Below are positions 47,351 through 59,198 of a stretch of DNA of 64,000 bases, piece after piece. Source of the DNA: Paragonimus westermani (taxonomy: Eukaryota; Platyhelminthes; Trematoda; Plagiorchiida; Troglotrematidae); the NCBI GenBank assembly GCA_008508345.1, contig QNGE01000751.1, positions 34,453 to 98,452 on the forward strand, given 5' to 3'. Position 1 is the first letter of the stretch. Every line of letters begins with the position of its first letter. Position numbers and translations under genes: made by a program. The notes below the pieces were generated by a model that saw nothing but the letters and a program-made list of their open reading frames with translations, searched no databases and was not told where the DNA came from.

Positions 47351-48899
47351 CAAGTCCTTGATTTGAAATTTGAACAAGAAAATTGTGTTCACATAAGTAA
47401 CGCTACCGTGACCATGTGAGGATGCACTGTTTGACGTTCACAAACTTCAGTCCACCGTTGTCCACGTGATCACAAGCGACAATGAAGCCTGCAAAACCAA
47501 GGAGGACACATGGATTCTACATGGGCACTATGAAGAATACAGAGTACATGATCGACTTGTTCGATTTGAGTCTGTCTGAAAATCACTTAAACTTAGTATT
47601 CATAGGGGGTGAGCCGTTCACGCGTGAAGGGCTCCCATAGGAATGACCGATTGAACTAGCCATGCCAAACTGCTTTTGTGAGCCGAGAACGGGGACGCCT
47701 TAATGGTTTATTTATTCAGAAAACCAACACAAGTTATGTATGATTTAACACCACTTAAAACAAAAAAATGCTCACTCATGCCTATTAGTAACCTCAGGAC
47801 GCCACGATAGCCAGTGCCAAAATCATGTATGGCTAGTTCAACATCCAGATACGCGCCTGTGTCCAACTACCAACGAGTGGTGTGGTGTAGCTGAATGCTG
47901 TCAAACTTTCCAATAAACGCCGGTATAATGAGCTCTGGGTAAGTATTCTAAATGAAGGTGGTGAAGCGTAGATCGATTCATCCTCTCTCAACCATTCGAA
48001 CAGTAGAAGTTGATTTTAACATTTGGGAACCACTGCAGCTGCAGCTAAGTAGAACGACATGAAACGGTTGATGAATGCTGAAAGCAGGCTAAAGGTCAGG
48101 TAGCATCGACCAGTAAGAATAACTATATAAAATTAAAACAGCATACGATTGCCCACTAACCTATATTTTGCGTTATAAACGTTTGACAATTTTTCCTCAC
48201 GCATTGTTCATCTACAAAAAATCGACTACTCAAACCAACCTTTGCTGAAGTGCACACCAAAGGAGGCGTGATAGAGAAATGGCCCCCACCTACACCTTCT
48301 ACAAGACTACTCGCATTGTTTCTGTGTGGAAATAACATTCAAAACACTTTTTGTTATCTTACGCCTGACCGGTTCCCATTGCCGTCCTAAATTTATGTGG
48401 GAATTGTGTCGGTCGTCTGAATGAGAGGTTCAACAAGGATATCCCTACTTAACGTGGTGATTTCCGCTAAACCCATTTCTCGTTACTGTTCTGTTACACT
48501 GTTAGCAATAATAGGTACAATTGTGCTAGTGATAAATAACTGATTTACTGAGTTCGGGTTGTTATTACTGCTGCGTCGAACCTGGCTCTGTGGTTGAGCT
48601 AAGTCAGCTACTTCGCTCCAGTACTGTTGGCATCACCACACGCCTTCAGTCGCAAGGGGTGGTTGTTGTGTAACATGCACCACCGTTTGCGAACAGTATA
48701 CAGTCAAGGACTAAAAGACAGTTGTCAATGTCGATAAGACGAGGAACTGCGTGCATGCAGTGTTGAACGCGTCACCAAGGAGAACGACGATGCACTGCTG
48801 CTCAGTGTATGAGGATGCACGTCAGCCAGACGGGTGGTTGTACGCGTTCACCGCTGAGTGTGCAGCAATTTGAAGATGTCACTGGCCTGCCTGCGGTAT
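47351..48899. other. No recognisable gene
   Basis: Flank between the LINE and the second gypsy copy. No domain or exon was recognised. Confidence 0.4.
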
Positions 48900-49243
48900 G
48901 CTGTGTAAAGTAGTTCCAAAACTCATAGTTGCATATTGTACCTAGGCTACTAAGAAAGTTCGCGTGATGCATGTTGTCTGATTGCTTGTCTGCATGTCAT
49001 GTGACTGTGGCACGAACCCGAAGGACACACGTGTCACATTCTTCCGGTTCACTCGCTCGTCGACAGCCGGTCTCTAGCCTGTCCAGCTAATTCACGTGTT
49101 GGTGCCGTTTACAGGGCTATCGAAGACCACTTGTGCGTTTTGTCGAGTAAAGATTCGGTCTCTCTCTCCAACGGCCTTTTATTTCTCGCGTCTGATATCT
49201 TCGTACATGAGGAAAAAGCGACTTAGTGCGTCAAGCGCGAAAT

Positions 49244-49257
49244 TGGTGAGCCCGACC
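49244..49257 (+). other. Primer-binding site of the second gypsy copy
   Basis: TGGTGAGCCCGACC, the same variant as in the complete element for its first 12 bases. A similar TTGTTGAGCCCG follows 17 bases later, perhaps a local duplication. Confidence 0.6.
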
Positions 49258-49329
49258 AAATTGTTGAGCCCGTTTGAGTAAGTTTTGCATTCTACGGGTA
49301 TATCATTTGTATGACTGTGAGTGATTAAT

Positions 49330-49450
49330 TTCTATATTTAATATTATGTATTAGATAGTTATATATTTTATATATATTCATATGTGCTATATAAATAACA
49401 TATATATACGTTTTACACATATATATTATATACATATTTTTTTATTTACA
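49330..49450. repeat. AT-rich low-complexity tract
   Basis: About 120 bases of TATATA-, ATATTTA- and TTTA-type sequence in the leader of the second gypsy copy. Confidence 0.85.
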
Positions 49451-49491
49451 TTTATTCATCTTTAGATCGACCTATTAACTATTCTGCTGTA

Positions 49492-50190
49492 ATGGAGGCT
49501 CAACCCCACGCTTTGTCAGACGCTTCGGACAGTGCAGTAGCCTTACCATTTGCATCCTTTAGAGAGAATACTTCTAAATCATGGTTTGCCGAGTTAGAAT
49601 TCACATTTACGCCACAACAAATCAGTTCGCAGTTAACTCGTTCACATCACGTAGTAGCGGCACTGTCACCTCACGTCACTGACGCAGTGGACGGTATTCT
49701 GGAGTTACCGGACTCCATGAAACCATAAGAGCAACCGAAGGCAGCCGTAATTAAGCTCCCTGACTTGACCAGCCGCCATTGTGTTTCTCAGCTTCTGAGT
49801 GAGACTGACCCCGGTGACCGTAGACACTGGCAGCCCCTTCGCCACGTGCAACGGTTAACAGGTACGACACATCTAGAAGCGGCTTTATCTAAGGAGATGT
49901 GGTTCCTGCGTTTGCCCGAAGATATACAAAACATCCTTAGCGCAAATTCGCCAACAATCTTGTTAACCCTGGCTGATCTCACCAACCGGATCGGGCAAAC
50001 ATACGGCACCACCGTTTCCCAACTCTCCTCAAGTGATCAAGGCGCAAGTACCACTTTGAATGCTCAAGTTGTTAACCTAACTAGACAAATTCAGGCCTCT
50101 ACGACGCAGTCTTCAAAATCAAGCTCAATTATCCTTAACAGCGACGCAGTAGCAGCTCAGGTTTGCGTGATTCTCGTCTACCGCCAATGA
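49492..50190 (+). pseudogene. Gag of the second gypsy copy
   Basis: One frame with a single TAA at 49726-49728. Landmarks: SWFAELEFTFTPQQIS, VVAALSPHVTDAVDGILELP, SQLLSETDPGDRRHWQPLRH, MWFLRLPEDIQNILSANSPT and LADLTNRIGQTYG. This matches the capsid region of CsRn1-type Gag and parallels 36752-37160 of the complete element. The C-terminal CHCC finger is not recognisable; the frame ends early at 50190. Confidence 0.75.
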
Positions 50191-50329
50191 ACGCTAATCT
50201 TGATGACTGCAATTTGGCAAGGAAGCCAGTCGATCCCGACACCCTTGCACCTTCGGTCCAGTCGGCAAACAGGGCGGCCAGATCCACATGGCTACCGACA
50301 TAGCCCGTCTGCCTGGTCGTCTGTTCTTC

Positions 50330-50605
50330 CTGTGAATTCAGGGGTCGAGGATTCGCTATCTTATAGACACAAGTGCCGAGGTCAGCGTGGTCCCACCTGA
50401 AGCTCACGACTGGAACAGATCATTCTATTCTGATCTCCGCGCGGCCAATGCAAACACTGTAAAAGTGTTCGGTCAGCGCTCCCGCATACGTAATTTAGGT
50501 CTTCGTAGGTCTTTCCGCTGGGTCTTCACGATCGCCGACGTCCAAATGGCGATTATCGAAATCAATCTTCTCCAACACTTCAACCCTTTGGTAGATTTCA
50601 GTTGA
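50330..50605 (+). pseudogene. Protease of the second gypsy copy
   Basis: Reads RLFFL, a TGA, then IQGSRIRYLIDTSAEVSVVP. The catalytic Asp is present but DTG has become DTS. Further on, NLGLRRSFRWVFTIADVQMA and IIEINLLQHF correspond to the second half of the protease seen in the complete copy. Confidence 0.7.
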
Positions 50606-50742
50606 CACCATCCAGTCAACCAAACGACAAAGCTCACCCTTGCGGGGGTTTTGACCAGTAAGGTATCAGGCAATCCCGTGTACCATAGCTGTATGAAACC
50701 GGACTTCTTTAATTTTCTAATCGATGAGTATCCGACTGTTTT

Positions 50743-51150
50743 TTGACAGTCTTCATCTCTGTCTGCCAGCACAGGTTCCACGAAGCACCACATAGTCACG
50801 ACAGGCCCGCCGGTGTTCGCCAAAGCTCGCAGGTTGAAACCTGGAAGCCTAAAAATTTTGAGCACATGCTCGAGCTCGGACTCATCCGCCCGTCCAGTAG
50901 TCCTCGGGCCTCTCTACTCCACACGGTCCATGAAGCTTCAAACGATTGGCCCCCTTGTGGGGGTTATCTTTCGTTCAACAACGCTACAGTATCCGACAGG
51001 TACCTAATCCCGCATATACAAGGCATCACGGCTGGCCTTCAGGGAACCCGTGTGTTCTTCAAAATTGAACTGGTGCGCGCATACCACCAGATCCCGGTTG
51101 TGGACGAAGATGTCGCCAAGAAAACTGTCATCACACCATCTACTTTGTCA
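50743..51150 (+). pseudogene. Partial reverse transcriptase of the second gypsy copy
   Basis: Contains FEHMLELGLIRPSSSPRASL, SDRYLIPHIQGITAGLQ and FFKIELVRAYHQIPV (motif A Asp replaced by Glu), then breaks at VITPS. The palm box, thumb and RNase H are absent, which points to an internal deletion between 51.15 and 51.27 kb. Confidence 0.72.
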
Positions 51151-51269
51151 TGCGTATATAGGCTTAGTCGGATACTTGCTACTCCCCGACGGGTGCAAGT
51201 ACATTTGGACGTACATATGCAGGCTCATGCGTTAGCCAAAAACTAAACCGCCTCCACTGTGCTAGTCAC

Positions 51270-51610
51270 AAACCGTCGCACAGGCATTTTTGAAACGTTG
51301 GGTTGCCCAGTTTGGTATCTTCCTCTTATTGACCAACTACCGCCGGTCAACTTCTTACCTGGCCTTTGCATCACTTGTGGACGCAGTGTTATCGAATTCG
51401 CAAAACAGCTTACCACCGGGAGGCCAACGGGTAGGTTGAACGTCCTCATCGGCAGTTGAGTAGCTCGCAACCTGCCATCAATAACCCCCCGTTGCACTAA
51501 GTTTTCCATTAGATTCCTTACGGATCCGAAACACGCTGAAGGCTAACCTACGTACCCCTGCGGCTCAATTAGCCTATGGGTACGCCTTACATTAGCCCGG
51601 AGAAATGCTG
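51270..51610 (+). pseudogene. Integrase fragment of the second gypsy copy
   Basis: Decayed blocks: WVAQFG at about 51297-51315; AYHREANG, a TAG and VERPHRQL near 51400-51455 (equivalent of AYHP..NG.VERFHRQL, with its catalytic Glu); and IRNTLKANLRTPAAQLAYGY near 51525-51590. All match integrase segments of the complete copy in order, in more than one frame. Confidence 0.65.
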
Positions 51611-51920
51611 TCCCCACGCTCGACGGGACATGTCAACCTCGTGGGTTACGGTGGCCTGTCGATACAACACGATCCCCGCTGACTCCACCAAAGGAACAGA
51701 CGATGCCAACCTGCGCTGATCTTCGTCCGTCAACGTGTTTCCAGGTTTTGCTTCTTACGGTTGTTTCTCGACGATTTTTGCAGCCGCCGTATACAGATTC
51801 GTTCATGCACTCTGAAGAAATTTTCGTGCAAGGGTGCAACGGTAAACGACGGACTCAAGCCAGCGTTTATCGAAGTGCCCCATGTATGAATTAATTCGCC
51901 ACCAACAACATTCTCTTTAG

Positions 51921-52010
51921 TCGACAATTTACCAGACGTTTGTGCATTTTTGGCTGCCATTGCGGCCCCACCAGCTTTAACGGTGCTGAACCTCCAGAAC
52001 AGATGTGGCT
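51921..52010 (+). other. Possible exon after a strong acceptor
   Basis: The acceptor AACATTCTCTTTAG is followed by an open frame (NLPDVCAFLAAIAAPPALTV then LNLQNRCG) to a TAA at about 52010. It could be a terminal exon or part of the gypsy 3' flank. No domain. Confidence 0.22.
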
Positions 52011-52121
52011 AAGAGCTGTGAAGGCTAGTGGAGGCCGATTCACACTACTTAAAAGTAAATCGCCCCCAGATATTTTTGTTACACCTCCCTACCATGTTAC
52101 TTTCACATTAATTTACCTAGA

Positions 52122-52481
52122 GTGGACTGGGTCAACAAGCAGCTTCCTTTCAAGAAATACCTCACACTTTTGGACACGATGATAGCGAAAACCCAACAAA
52201 GCGAATTGATCAGTCGTCATCTGCGTGAAACTGCAAGGCTGTGCACCGCGAAAAAAGCAGGAAAAATTAGGATTACGCGAGGACCGCCACTGATAGACGC
52301 AACTAAAGCTGCTATCCTACTGGGCCGATCGCAGATCGCATGTTCCCAATCCCTTGCTTATGCATGGTTATCAGCCTTCCAAACCCCTCACCGCCAAACA
52401 GATCATGTTGCTTTCCTCTCTCCTTCCGCTAACCGTGAACGCGCGCTGTGTCTCGAGAGTGAACTGCAACATTCTTGCTGA
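52122..52481 (+). other. Candidate coding exon, 119 codons, unknown
   Basis: A pyrimidine-rich acceptor (TTCACATTAATTTACCTAG) precedes an open frame starting VDWVNKQLPFKKYLTLLD and continuing with SELISRHLRETARLCTAKKA and TRGPPLIDATKAAILLGRSQ to a TGA at 52479-52481. The composition is that of a soluble basic protein. I recognise no family. It lies 500 bp beyond the gypsy integrase scrap, so it could also be a retroelement tail. Confidence 0.3.
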
Positions 52482-52875
52482 TGTCAACGGCTACGGTTGA
52501 TTAAAACTCTACTACACCGTCAAAGTCAAAACCCCGCTTTTAATATGCCACCTTTCCGGTGCTAATTGTGTTGAAGAACTGAAAGCGACTTACACTCCTA
52601 TCGTTTTGAACGTTTGTATATGCTCACAAGTTTGTTTGTACGAGTAGGGATACCAACAACCAGCCCACACACTCAAACGCACAAACGATGTCGCGCGCTC
52701 GCTTGCCGTTCCCCCGTACTATCGTTTGGTTTTGCTAATCGCCCGCTAGCACGTTCACATCTATTGTCAACAATGTACATAGTTTATTCACTGCGTTATT
52801 CTCAAACAGTGATCTTCAATTCGCTTGGCCTTCGACTGATAAGGTCCGGAATGAAGGACGAATAGAGAACTGACC
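52482..52875. other. No recognisable gene
   Basis: No domain or clear splice-bounded frame. Confidence 0.35.
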
Positions 52876-53184
52876 TCATCTGATTTTCTGAGAAGCAGCC
52901 GGTAGGTAACTTCTCCCACAGCACTGCCCTTCTAGGATGGCCTGGTCTCTAGGTTTGACAACAGCCTCCACTGTCTGTACGGTGGACAGAACTACTTTAC
53001 TTACTGCTGCAGACAGTCCTGGGGAAACAAGAGCTACGTGTTCGCTGAGGGATGCTTGTTCTGCCATCATGTCCGGAAATGCACGCCAAGTATCTTCCAA
53101 GGCCTTTCTCGTAGATGATACGTGCAGAAGCCGCAAATACGTGGGCTCTACAGTGAAATTCGGGAACAATATTTGCAGGTGCAT
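52876..53184 (-). other. Candidate coding exon, minus strand, unknown
   Basis: A 102-codon minus-strand frame reading PTYLRLLHVSSTRKALEDTW, RAFPDMMAEQASLSEHVALV and SPGLSAAVSKVVLSTVQTVE. An acceptor (TTTCACTGTAG) would start an exon at 53147, and a perfect GTAAGT donor follows 53005, giving a 143-bp exon. Without that splice the frame runs on to a TGA at 52876. The plus strand is also open across much of this stretch, so the strand is not certain. Confidence 0.3.
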
Positions 53185-54223
53185 TCACGACGGTTGTTGC
53201 GTCGTTCACGTGGACAGGCATACCGCGCGTACCTTCGAACGGACAACTCTCACAGACGAAAGGGATATTTGAAGTGATTAACGGAATGTTTCGCTCCTTT
53301 TTGAGACCACTGCATCTAAAATGGAGGCACGTCTGACACTACACACCTTAGTGGGTGGTCACACGGCACGCAGACTGAACACAAACTCAAGGTAAACGGT
53401 CCTCACCGCTGTTGAATCTGACAAGGGTTGTAACAGTAATGCAGAAAGCATAAGATTATACTTGAGTTTCTGTAACAAACAAAATAACTCGAACAATGGC
53501 CAGAACGAGCGAAACGTTTGTTACAAACAGACACCAGAAACCGTGTATGAAAACCGGTGTCTGAGGCACCAAAGGGCAAGTAGGTCAAACTCACATTGAT
53601 AACGGAGGAATTTGAACCAGATTTCGAGTTCGCTGCCCTTATGTTCCAAATGTGATGGCCCTTAATTAAAGACGCAATTGTGAAGTCCTACTCCCGGTTT
53701 TATGCACTGCCAAGTGAAGAACTGCAGTTATGAATGGCCCAGAAAAAGAAAACAGAATATCTAGCATAAGCTGAAGCAGCTAGAGTCCCTCCTACTCACA
53801 GCGGGGAACGAACAGAGCCTTCGATTTAGTTAACCGCAATCGCTTGACAACTTTTCTAACAGGGATATTTGGTTTCCTTGTTTAGCGGCTTTTTGCAGCG
53901 AGTACGAGCGCTCTTGGGTTCCGTGAATTGAATCTCCTAGGGTGATTTGCGCAATCAAACCAAGGGTTTAACGTAGGAAGTGCAGCTGACTATGTAGGAT
54001 GAATAATGTTGACTGTTGTTCGAGTCTAGTCTACGCACAAATTCTTCTACATAACTTGGGTATCCCGGCTTCTCCTCCTTTTTGCTGCAAAGTGACGTTC
54101 AGACGATATTCAAAGTACGCTTTTGCCGGCTGAATTGTTAAGTCTGTTGCTGTATTCATGTCCAGCTCCTTTCAACTGAAGACTCAGTCCCGGACAGAGG
54201 TCCTCTTACTGTTGTTTTCATAG
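53185..54223. other. No recognisable gene
   Basis: No domain. Short frames only. Confidence 0.35.
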
Positions 54224-54343
54224 GCAGTTCAGCAACAAGTAGGAAGCTTTTGTGGATCTGAAGACAAACTTTCGGTTACCTACCGATTTCTGCTGCGCAA
54301 GAAATTTGAATACTGCGTCCATATCTTGGCTTCTGAGCAGTGA
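54224..54343 (+). other. Possible exon after a strong acceptor
   Basis: CTCTTACTGTTGTTTTCATAG is an excellent 3' splice site. The 39-codon frame after it (QQQVGSFCGSEDK, YRFLLRKKFEYCVHILASEQ) ends in TGA. No convincing donor lies inside the frame. Unknown. Confidence 0.22.
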
Positions 54344-54446
54344 CTGACAAAAAGTCGTATGTAGCGGCTGCAGCCGACGCCGCATTGCTTGAGAACCCCA
54401 GGGATATTCATGCTACTACGCAAACATGCGGAGCCCGGTTGCTCAG

Positions 54447-54530
54447 AAAGATTCTGTGATCGATCAGGACCTCTGTGAGTGTCTCGACAGATATCTGAAG
54501 CTCCATGGCAGGCCCGACCACGAGCTTCAG
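54447..54530 (+). other. Candidate 84-bp coding exon, unknown
   Basis: Bounded by a GGTTGCTCAG acceptor and a CAG/GTAAAC donor, in phase 0 at both ends. Its 28 codons read KDSVIDQDLCECLDRYLKLH then GRPDHELQ. Protein-like, but I recognise no family and could not join it confidently to neighbours. Confidence 0.33.
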
Positions 54531-54984
54531 GTAAACTTACACACAAAAATAAGAGAGACCGTTCTGTCCTCCTTTCACTACGCGGTTAGCAACGATCGCT
54601 GGTTTTTTGCGTTCTGAGTGTTTATGATTGTACACACGCGCTGACAACATTGAGGGAGTGCGTTCGGCTTCTTATGAACTTACTAATGTCCCCGGAGTCT
54701 GAGATTTCCCAAATATGCCCTGAATCGAACGACAGAGGAGGAGGACGCTGCAGAATAAACCCTTAAATTTTGACCGATCCCGGAACGCTATCATCAAAAA
54801 CTGTTCGGACTGCAGTTTAGGAGTTTTGTGGCATGGTAGATGCCAGCGGAAATTACTTGGTTCTGCTCTTGAAGGTGTGCATTTTAAGCGCGTTCACCGC
54901 GTTTCCTGTCTAAATCCTGTGTACTGATAGTGAGGCTGGTTACTGCTCATTGTAAGTGTTACTTTCCGACGTAAGACAGTACGC

Positions 54985-55087
<103 letters not shown>

Positions 55088-56309
55088 GTTTCTCAACGGA
55101 TATGCGAGTAGCACGCTGGGTTATGCGCGATCACTGCAGATATTCACAAACCATGCAAAAAAGTATAAGTAATTTGTAGCAAAACGTGAAGTCTTCCGTC
55201 AAAAAGAACATGGTCAACAGGCAAATGGATGTAGTTTATGAAAACTTTGACACACGTAACAGAGAAGGAGATAGTTCGGTCCCTTCACATATTTAGTCTC
55301 AAAAAACGGGATGTTGCACTAACTTACTTTCTGCAAGGTTGTGGGATGGACACTTCTTTAAATAGTTCAAAGTCACTCAATGACGAATGCCCAAACGCAT
55401 CTTTGGATTGTATTGCCATTAGGAGGTAAAATTAGCCTCCGGAAAATATCAAGATAGGTCGGCGTTGGGGGGCAGAGCGGACAATACCAAAATCCAGCGA
55501 ACAATTGGGCAGATTCCGATGCAGGATTTCGTCGATTCCCCGAAATATGTCAAAAAGCTGAACATTTTGCGAGCTATTCAGCTAAGGCGTCATTGACACA
55601 GGCGTCTTCCCATACCTGGAGGAGTATCCCTGCATCCCGATCGTTCCAGTGAAGAACGTTAAAAACTGGAATACGATAACGGCGTTTGCAGTGGTGTCAT
55701 CGGTTGATTCAGTGATACAGTATGAACCGTCTCCGGTCCAATCCAGCGGGGCCGGCAGAAGTTTTATCAGCCGCATGCTAAATGACTAACTCTGTTCACA
55801 AGACCGGCCCAGTACAAACTCCTTCATCGTTACCATCATAAAATGCACTCGCATCCATTCATTCAACCTGCTCAATGAAGTCGCTGAAACTCGTGATCTT
55901 TACTCAACTTTGAAGCGCCGGACGGTTGCAGTACAGAATCCTTGGTTTCGAGTTTCTCTTCTGGCCTCTGGACAGGAGATCATTGGCGTGCTGCTATTAC
56001 TGGTCGGTAAGGCCGAAGGTAAGTGTAGTGAGGCAGCCCCCTATACAGACTCTTCACTTAAGGTTCTTCATTGTGACAGTCAAACACTCATTGTGAGCCC
56101 TGAGGCAGATTGGTACCATGATCGCTCAATTGTTGCTGATTTTTGATCGATTGTTTGAAGTGCTATACAAACCTCTGTCTTCTACGTGCTCAAATGATAA
56201 GCTCATCTTCACAGGTTTTGAAATTACCACCTAATTAGACTGCTATCACATTCTTCCAATGGGTGATCGACCATCTCAAGGTGAACCTTCCTGCGTTCCC
56301 CTACATACG
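55088..56309. other. No recognised gene; two protein-like frames
   Basis: A plus-strand frame at 55586-55789 (67 codons, VIDTGVFPYLEEYPCIPIVP) and another at 55910-56146 (VAVQNPWFRVSLLASGQEII) have plausible composition but no known domain. The minus strand is also open at 55776-55582. They may be exons or retroelement debris. Confidence 0.3.
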
Positions 56310-56609
56310 CTCAAAGGACACTACGGGAACACGCTCAGTGGAAGTCTTAGAGTTAACTGAACACTTGGTAAGGTAGTCAGTTTTGTCCAGTAAAACTATT
56401 CCGGCTCATTTGTCCGGCTTTATGAGTAAAATGTTCTTGTTGGATTGCAACTCTCTCATAGCGTCTAAATGTTCACGCTTCAACAAGCTGCACTTAGGCA
56501 CCTTGCCATTCGAATAAGTGTAGCAAGCGTTCACAAGAGTGGACTTACAGTGTTCAGCATTGAATCCTGACGAAGGAGCAAGTCCATTTAGTTGGATAGT
56601 GATAGACAT
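56310..56609 (-). pseudogene. Penelope-like element, upstream part of RT, inverted
   Basis: Minus-strand frame: GLAPSSGFNAEHCKSTLVNA, LLKREHLDAMRELQSNKNIL and LIKPDK, then a TGA and AGIVLLDKTDY. This is the conserved N-terminal segment of PLE reverse transcriptases that ends in KPDKG..IV..D. It points away from the next part of the same protein, which lies on the plus strand immediately to the right. Confidence 0.68.
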
Positions 56610-56975
56610 AAAACGACTGCAATAGAGAAAAGCTCATCCAATATACTCCGAGAAATGGAACAAGCAGACGTTATAGACGCTTCAACTTTGGAACGTATCA
56701 GGCCAACGGAAACTGTCATTTCACGTTTGTGCGGTCTTCCCAAAGTTCACAAAGATGGAGTGCCATTAAGACCGATCCTAAACATGTACAATTCGCCGTA
56801 TCATACTTTAGCAAAATGGCCAGCGGAGATATCGGAACCGATTAAATCAAGACTAACTCCTTTTAGCCTAAAAGGCACCTTCGACTTTGTAGACTCAATC
56901 GATTCAGTGAATATGGAGAACGACAATATGTTGTCTATGGATTTAACTGAACACGTCTGGGATTTCACATGTTGA
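56592..56975 (+). pseudogene. Penelope-like element, middle part of RT
   Basis: Plus-strand frame: LDSDRHKTTAIEKSSSNILR, IRPTETVISRLCGLPKVHKD, GVPLRPILNMYNSPYHTLAK, LKGTFDFVDSIDSVNMEN and MLSMDLT. These are the hallmark PLE blocks GLPK.HK, PLRPI and TFDFV, up to the first catalytic Asp region, after which similarity stops at 56975. It continues, after a gap of some tens of residues, the protein begun on the minus strand at 56609-56310. Confidence 0.75.
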
Positions 56976-57439
56976 CAAGATGGCCCTGCTCCTTTGCTCC
57001 ACGAAGGTGTTCCCTCTCGTGAGAAACTAATCTTCTTTAACCTCAGGGTACTTGGTACTATCAGACTAAGCGGCCATGCAGTCATTTCGCACGATTTCAT
57101 CCGCAGCACCAACTCTATCTGTTCTACCACTAATAATCTTGAGTACCATGGCAAAATAAACGTATACTCGCTGTGTTCTTACTTGGCCAGTCGGACTTGG
57201 GACGGGTTCAACCTCTTCCACTCCGTTTACAAACTGCGCGCTAAGATGACGTTATCATCACAGACTCTAAGGAGAATACGCCATTGGCGGCTCGAAATCA
57301 CATCAACCCATCACATCAACCCCACAGTTAGACACTTATACCCACTCTCAATAGACTACATGTCTGGGTGCGCTGCCCAAAATCACAGTCTGGGGATGAC
57401 AACAGTGCTCTCCTTGATTATCCGCAACTTTCTTTTCAA
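56976..57439. other. No recognisable gene
   Basis: The open frame 56994-57605 (+) has no PLE or LINE motif in this part. Confidence 0.3.
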
Positions 57440-58340
57440 TCAGCGTTTCCACCTTGGAGTGCAAAGGCTGAGGTACCCCAGCTGTTGGATCCGAAAGAAC
57501 TTATCTACCCTGGCGCAGAAGCTGCTGATGCTTGGGCGGGCTTCTACAGTAACATTTTTGTTCCGGCAGGTTCACCTGTTCAGATTTAAGCTCTTGGTCC
57601 GATAGACGTCATTAACACTACGGATACTTCGTCGGCAGCAACTTCGAACGGGCCTCTGTGTTCTAAGAATAGCTCATCTTATACTGACTGGTTCACCCAA
57701 AGTAATAAGTGGGGTCGCCGAACAGGTTGATAGGTTCCATGGTTTGTTCCTCACACAGTCTACATTGACTGACCTGGCACCTAACAGTTGAAAGCTTGCA
57801 ACTATTACTTCTTTCTTCAAAAGTGGTAGGCGCAGTCATCCTGGGGAATATCAACCAATCGTTACGTTGTCGCTTTTCCCAAACATATCACAGGCGCTTA
57901 TAAGTGACTTGCTGCACAACCGCTCGTCTTCTCACAACGCATTTACTGATGTACAGCATGACTCCAGAAGGGGTCGTTTTTGTGTGAAAAAGTTGCCGAT
58001 ATCCACTGACCAGTGAACGAAGTCAGTTCACCAAAGTGTTTCGGTTTATACCTTGACTTTGTTGGAGCGTTTGGTTAAGTGAACCGCCCCCGTTTCATTT
58101 ACAAGATTCGCTATTATAGAGTGAAAAAACCTGCTTTCGTGGTTGAGCCATAACTTACCAATCGACAGTGACACGTTTGAATCAACTGTGGGAACTCTGG
58201 TTGTTACGACAGATCCAGGAATGTGCGTGAAGGATGTATCCTCGGCCCGTTCCGGCTGCTCATATTTATCAATGATTTTATCTCCCATATGTCTTAGCTG
58301 CTATTGTCTGCGGATGGAGTCAACATTTAGCGGTCAGTGG
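57440..58340 (+). pseudogene. LINE reverse transcriptase fossil
   Basis: Degraded blocks in RT order: ADAWAGFYSNIF (about 57525); WKLA-type KLATITSFFKSGRRS, HPGEYQPIVTLSL and ALISDLL (57790-57910); VQHDSRRGR; YLDFVGAFG.VN (about 58050); GCILGPFRLLIFINDFISHM (58230-58290); and LLSADGVNI, the relic of FADDVK. The family is CR1/jockey-like. There are many stops and register changes. It is older than the 43-47 kb LINE. Confidence 0.6.
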
Positions 58341-59198
58341 AGAAATTTGACGCTAACCACGTGGTGGAAAATGGTCCAAGTGTCTCGTTCAAGTCACCGC
58401 GGACGAATGTTTGCATCCAAATCCGGGGAGTATACAGCTAGATATATTCGAAAGGCATCAAATCTACCTACTATCTGATTGACTTCTTTCTCCAGTCGGT
58501 CCCTGCAAAGGATTTGTTAACGACCGTTTCGCGATTTCCGCCGGGCTGTCAATATGAGAGTAAATATGAGAAGGGCTAGGGACACCTTGAATTATTCCGG
58601 CGACATATCGGACAGTTTTGTGCCCCCCTGTTTTATTCCACTGAACATCTGAATTGGGTTTGCTAGCTGGCCTCCGCTTCTTGAGAAAGACGAATTGCTG
58701 CCTGACATTGGTCATGGGAATACCACCGAGGCCATTTGTGGGTTAAGAGTTGGGTCCTGGTATACACCTCTCATGGAACTGAACGTTTTTTCACTAAATT
58801 TCTGTCTGACTTGATCCTCACCATCCTGCTTGCCGAAACGCTTGGCTACCTGTGCAAATCGGTGTCCAATATAAATGTTAAGCTTGATGAAAGGTACTTC
58901 ACCTTGAAGTTTGTAAGACCACGATCCATCCTCACATGAACATGTAGATAAATTAATTAAGTGCAGCCTGCAGTACGTGTATAGGTTACTGTGCTGGTAA
59001 CATCGTGAGCACGTTGATCAGCGACTTCCTGGCGAGCAGCGTCAACTGTCGTGGTACCAGCAGCAGGCGTTCCTCGGCTGATACTACAGTTGTCAGAACT
59101 ACGAACGGCAAGTCATTTGTTGCCTGGAACATAATAATAGTTCACACCTGCTGCTTTACTGATTTTAAGGTCAAATTTCTAAGTAATTACTACTCTCT
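58341..59198. other. No recognisable gene
   Basis: Minus-strand frame 58715-58464 and plus-strand frame 59005-59211 were inspected; neither shows a domain. Confidence 0.3.

Larger units (their letters stand above)
48900..51610 (+). mobile_element. Second gypsy element, 5' part with internal deletion
   Basis: A CsRn1-related LTR element different from the 36-41 kb copy. A primer-binding site at 49244 implies a 5' LTR ending near 49240, with the LTR start unclear (perhaps near 48.9 kb). Gag, protease, the first half of RT and parts of integrase follow in order. The second half of RT and RNase H are missing, and no matching 3' LTR was found within the next 4 kb. Many stops. The copy is older and more damaged than the other gypsy element. 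Confidence 0.72.
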
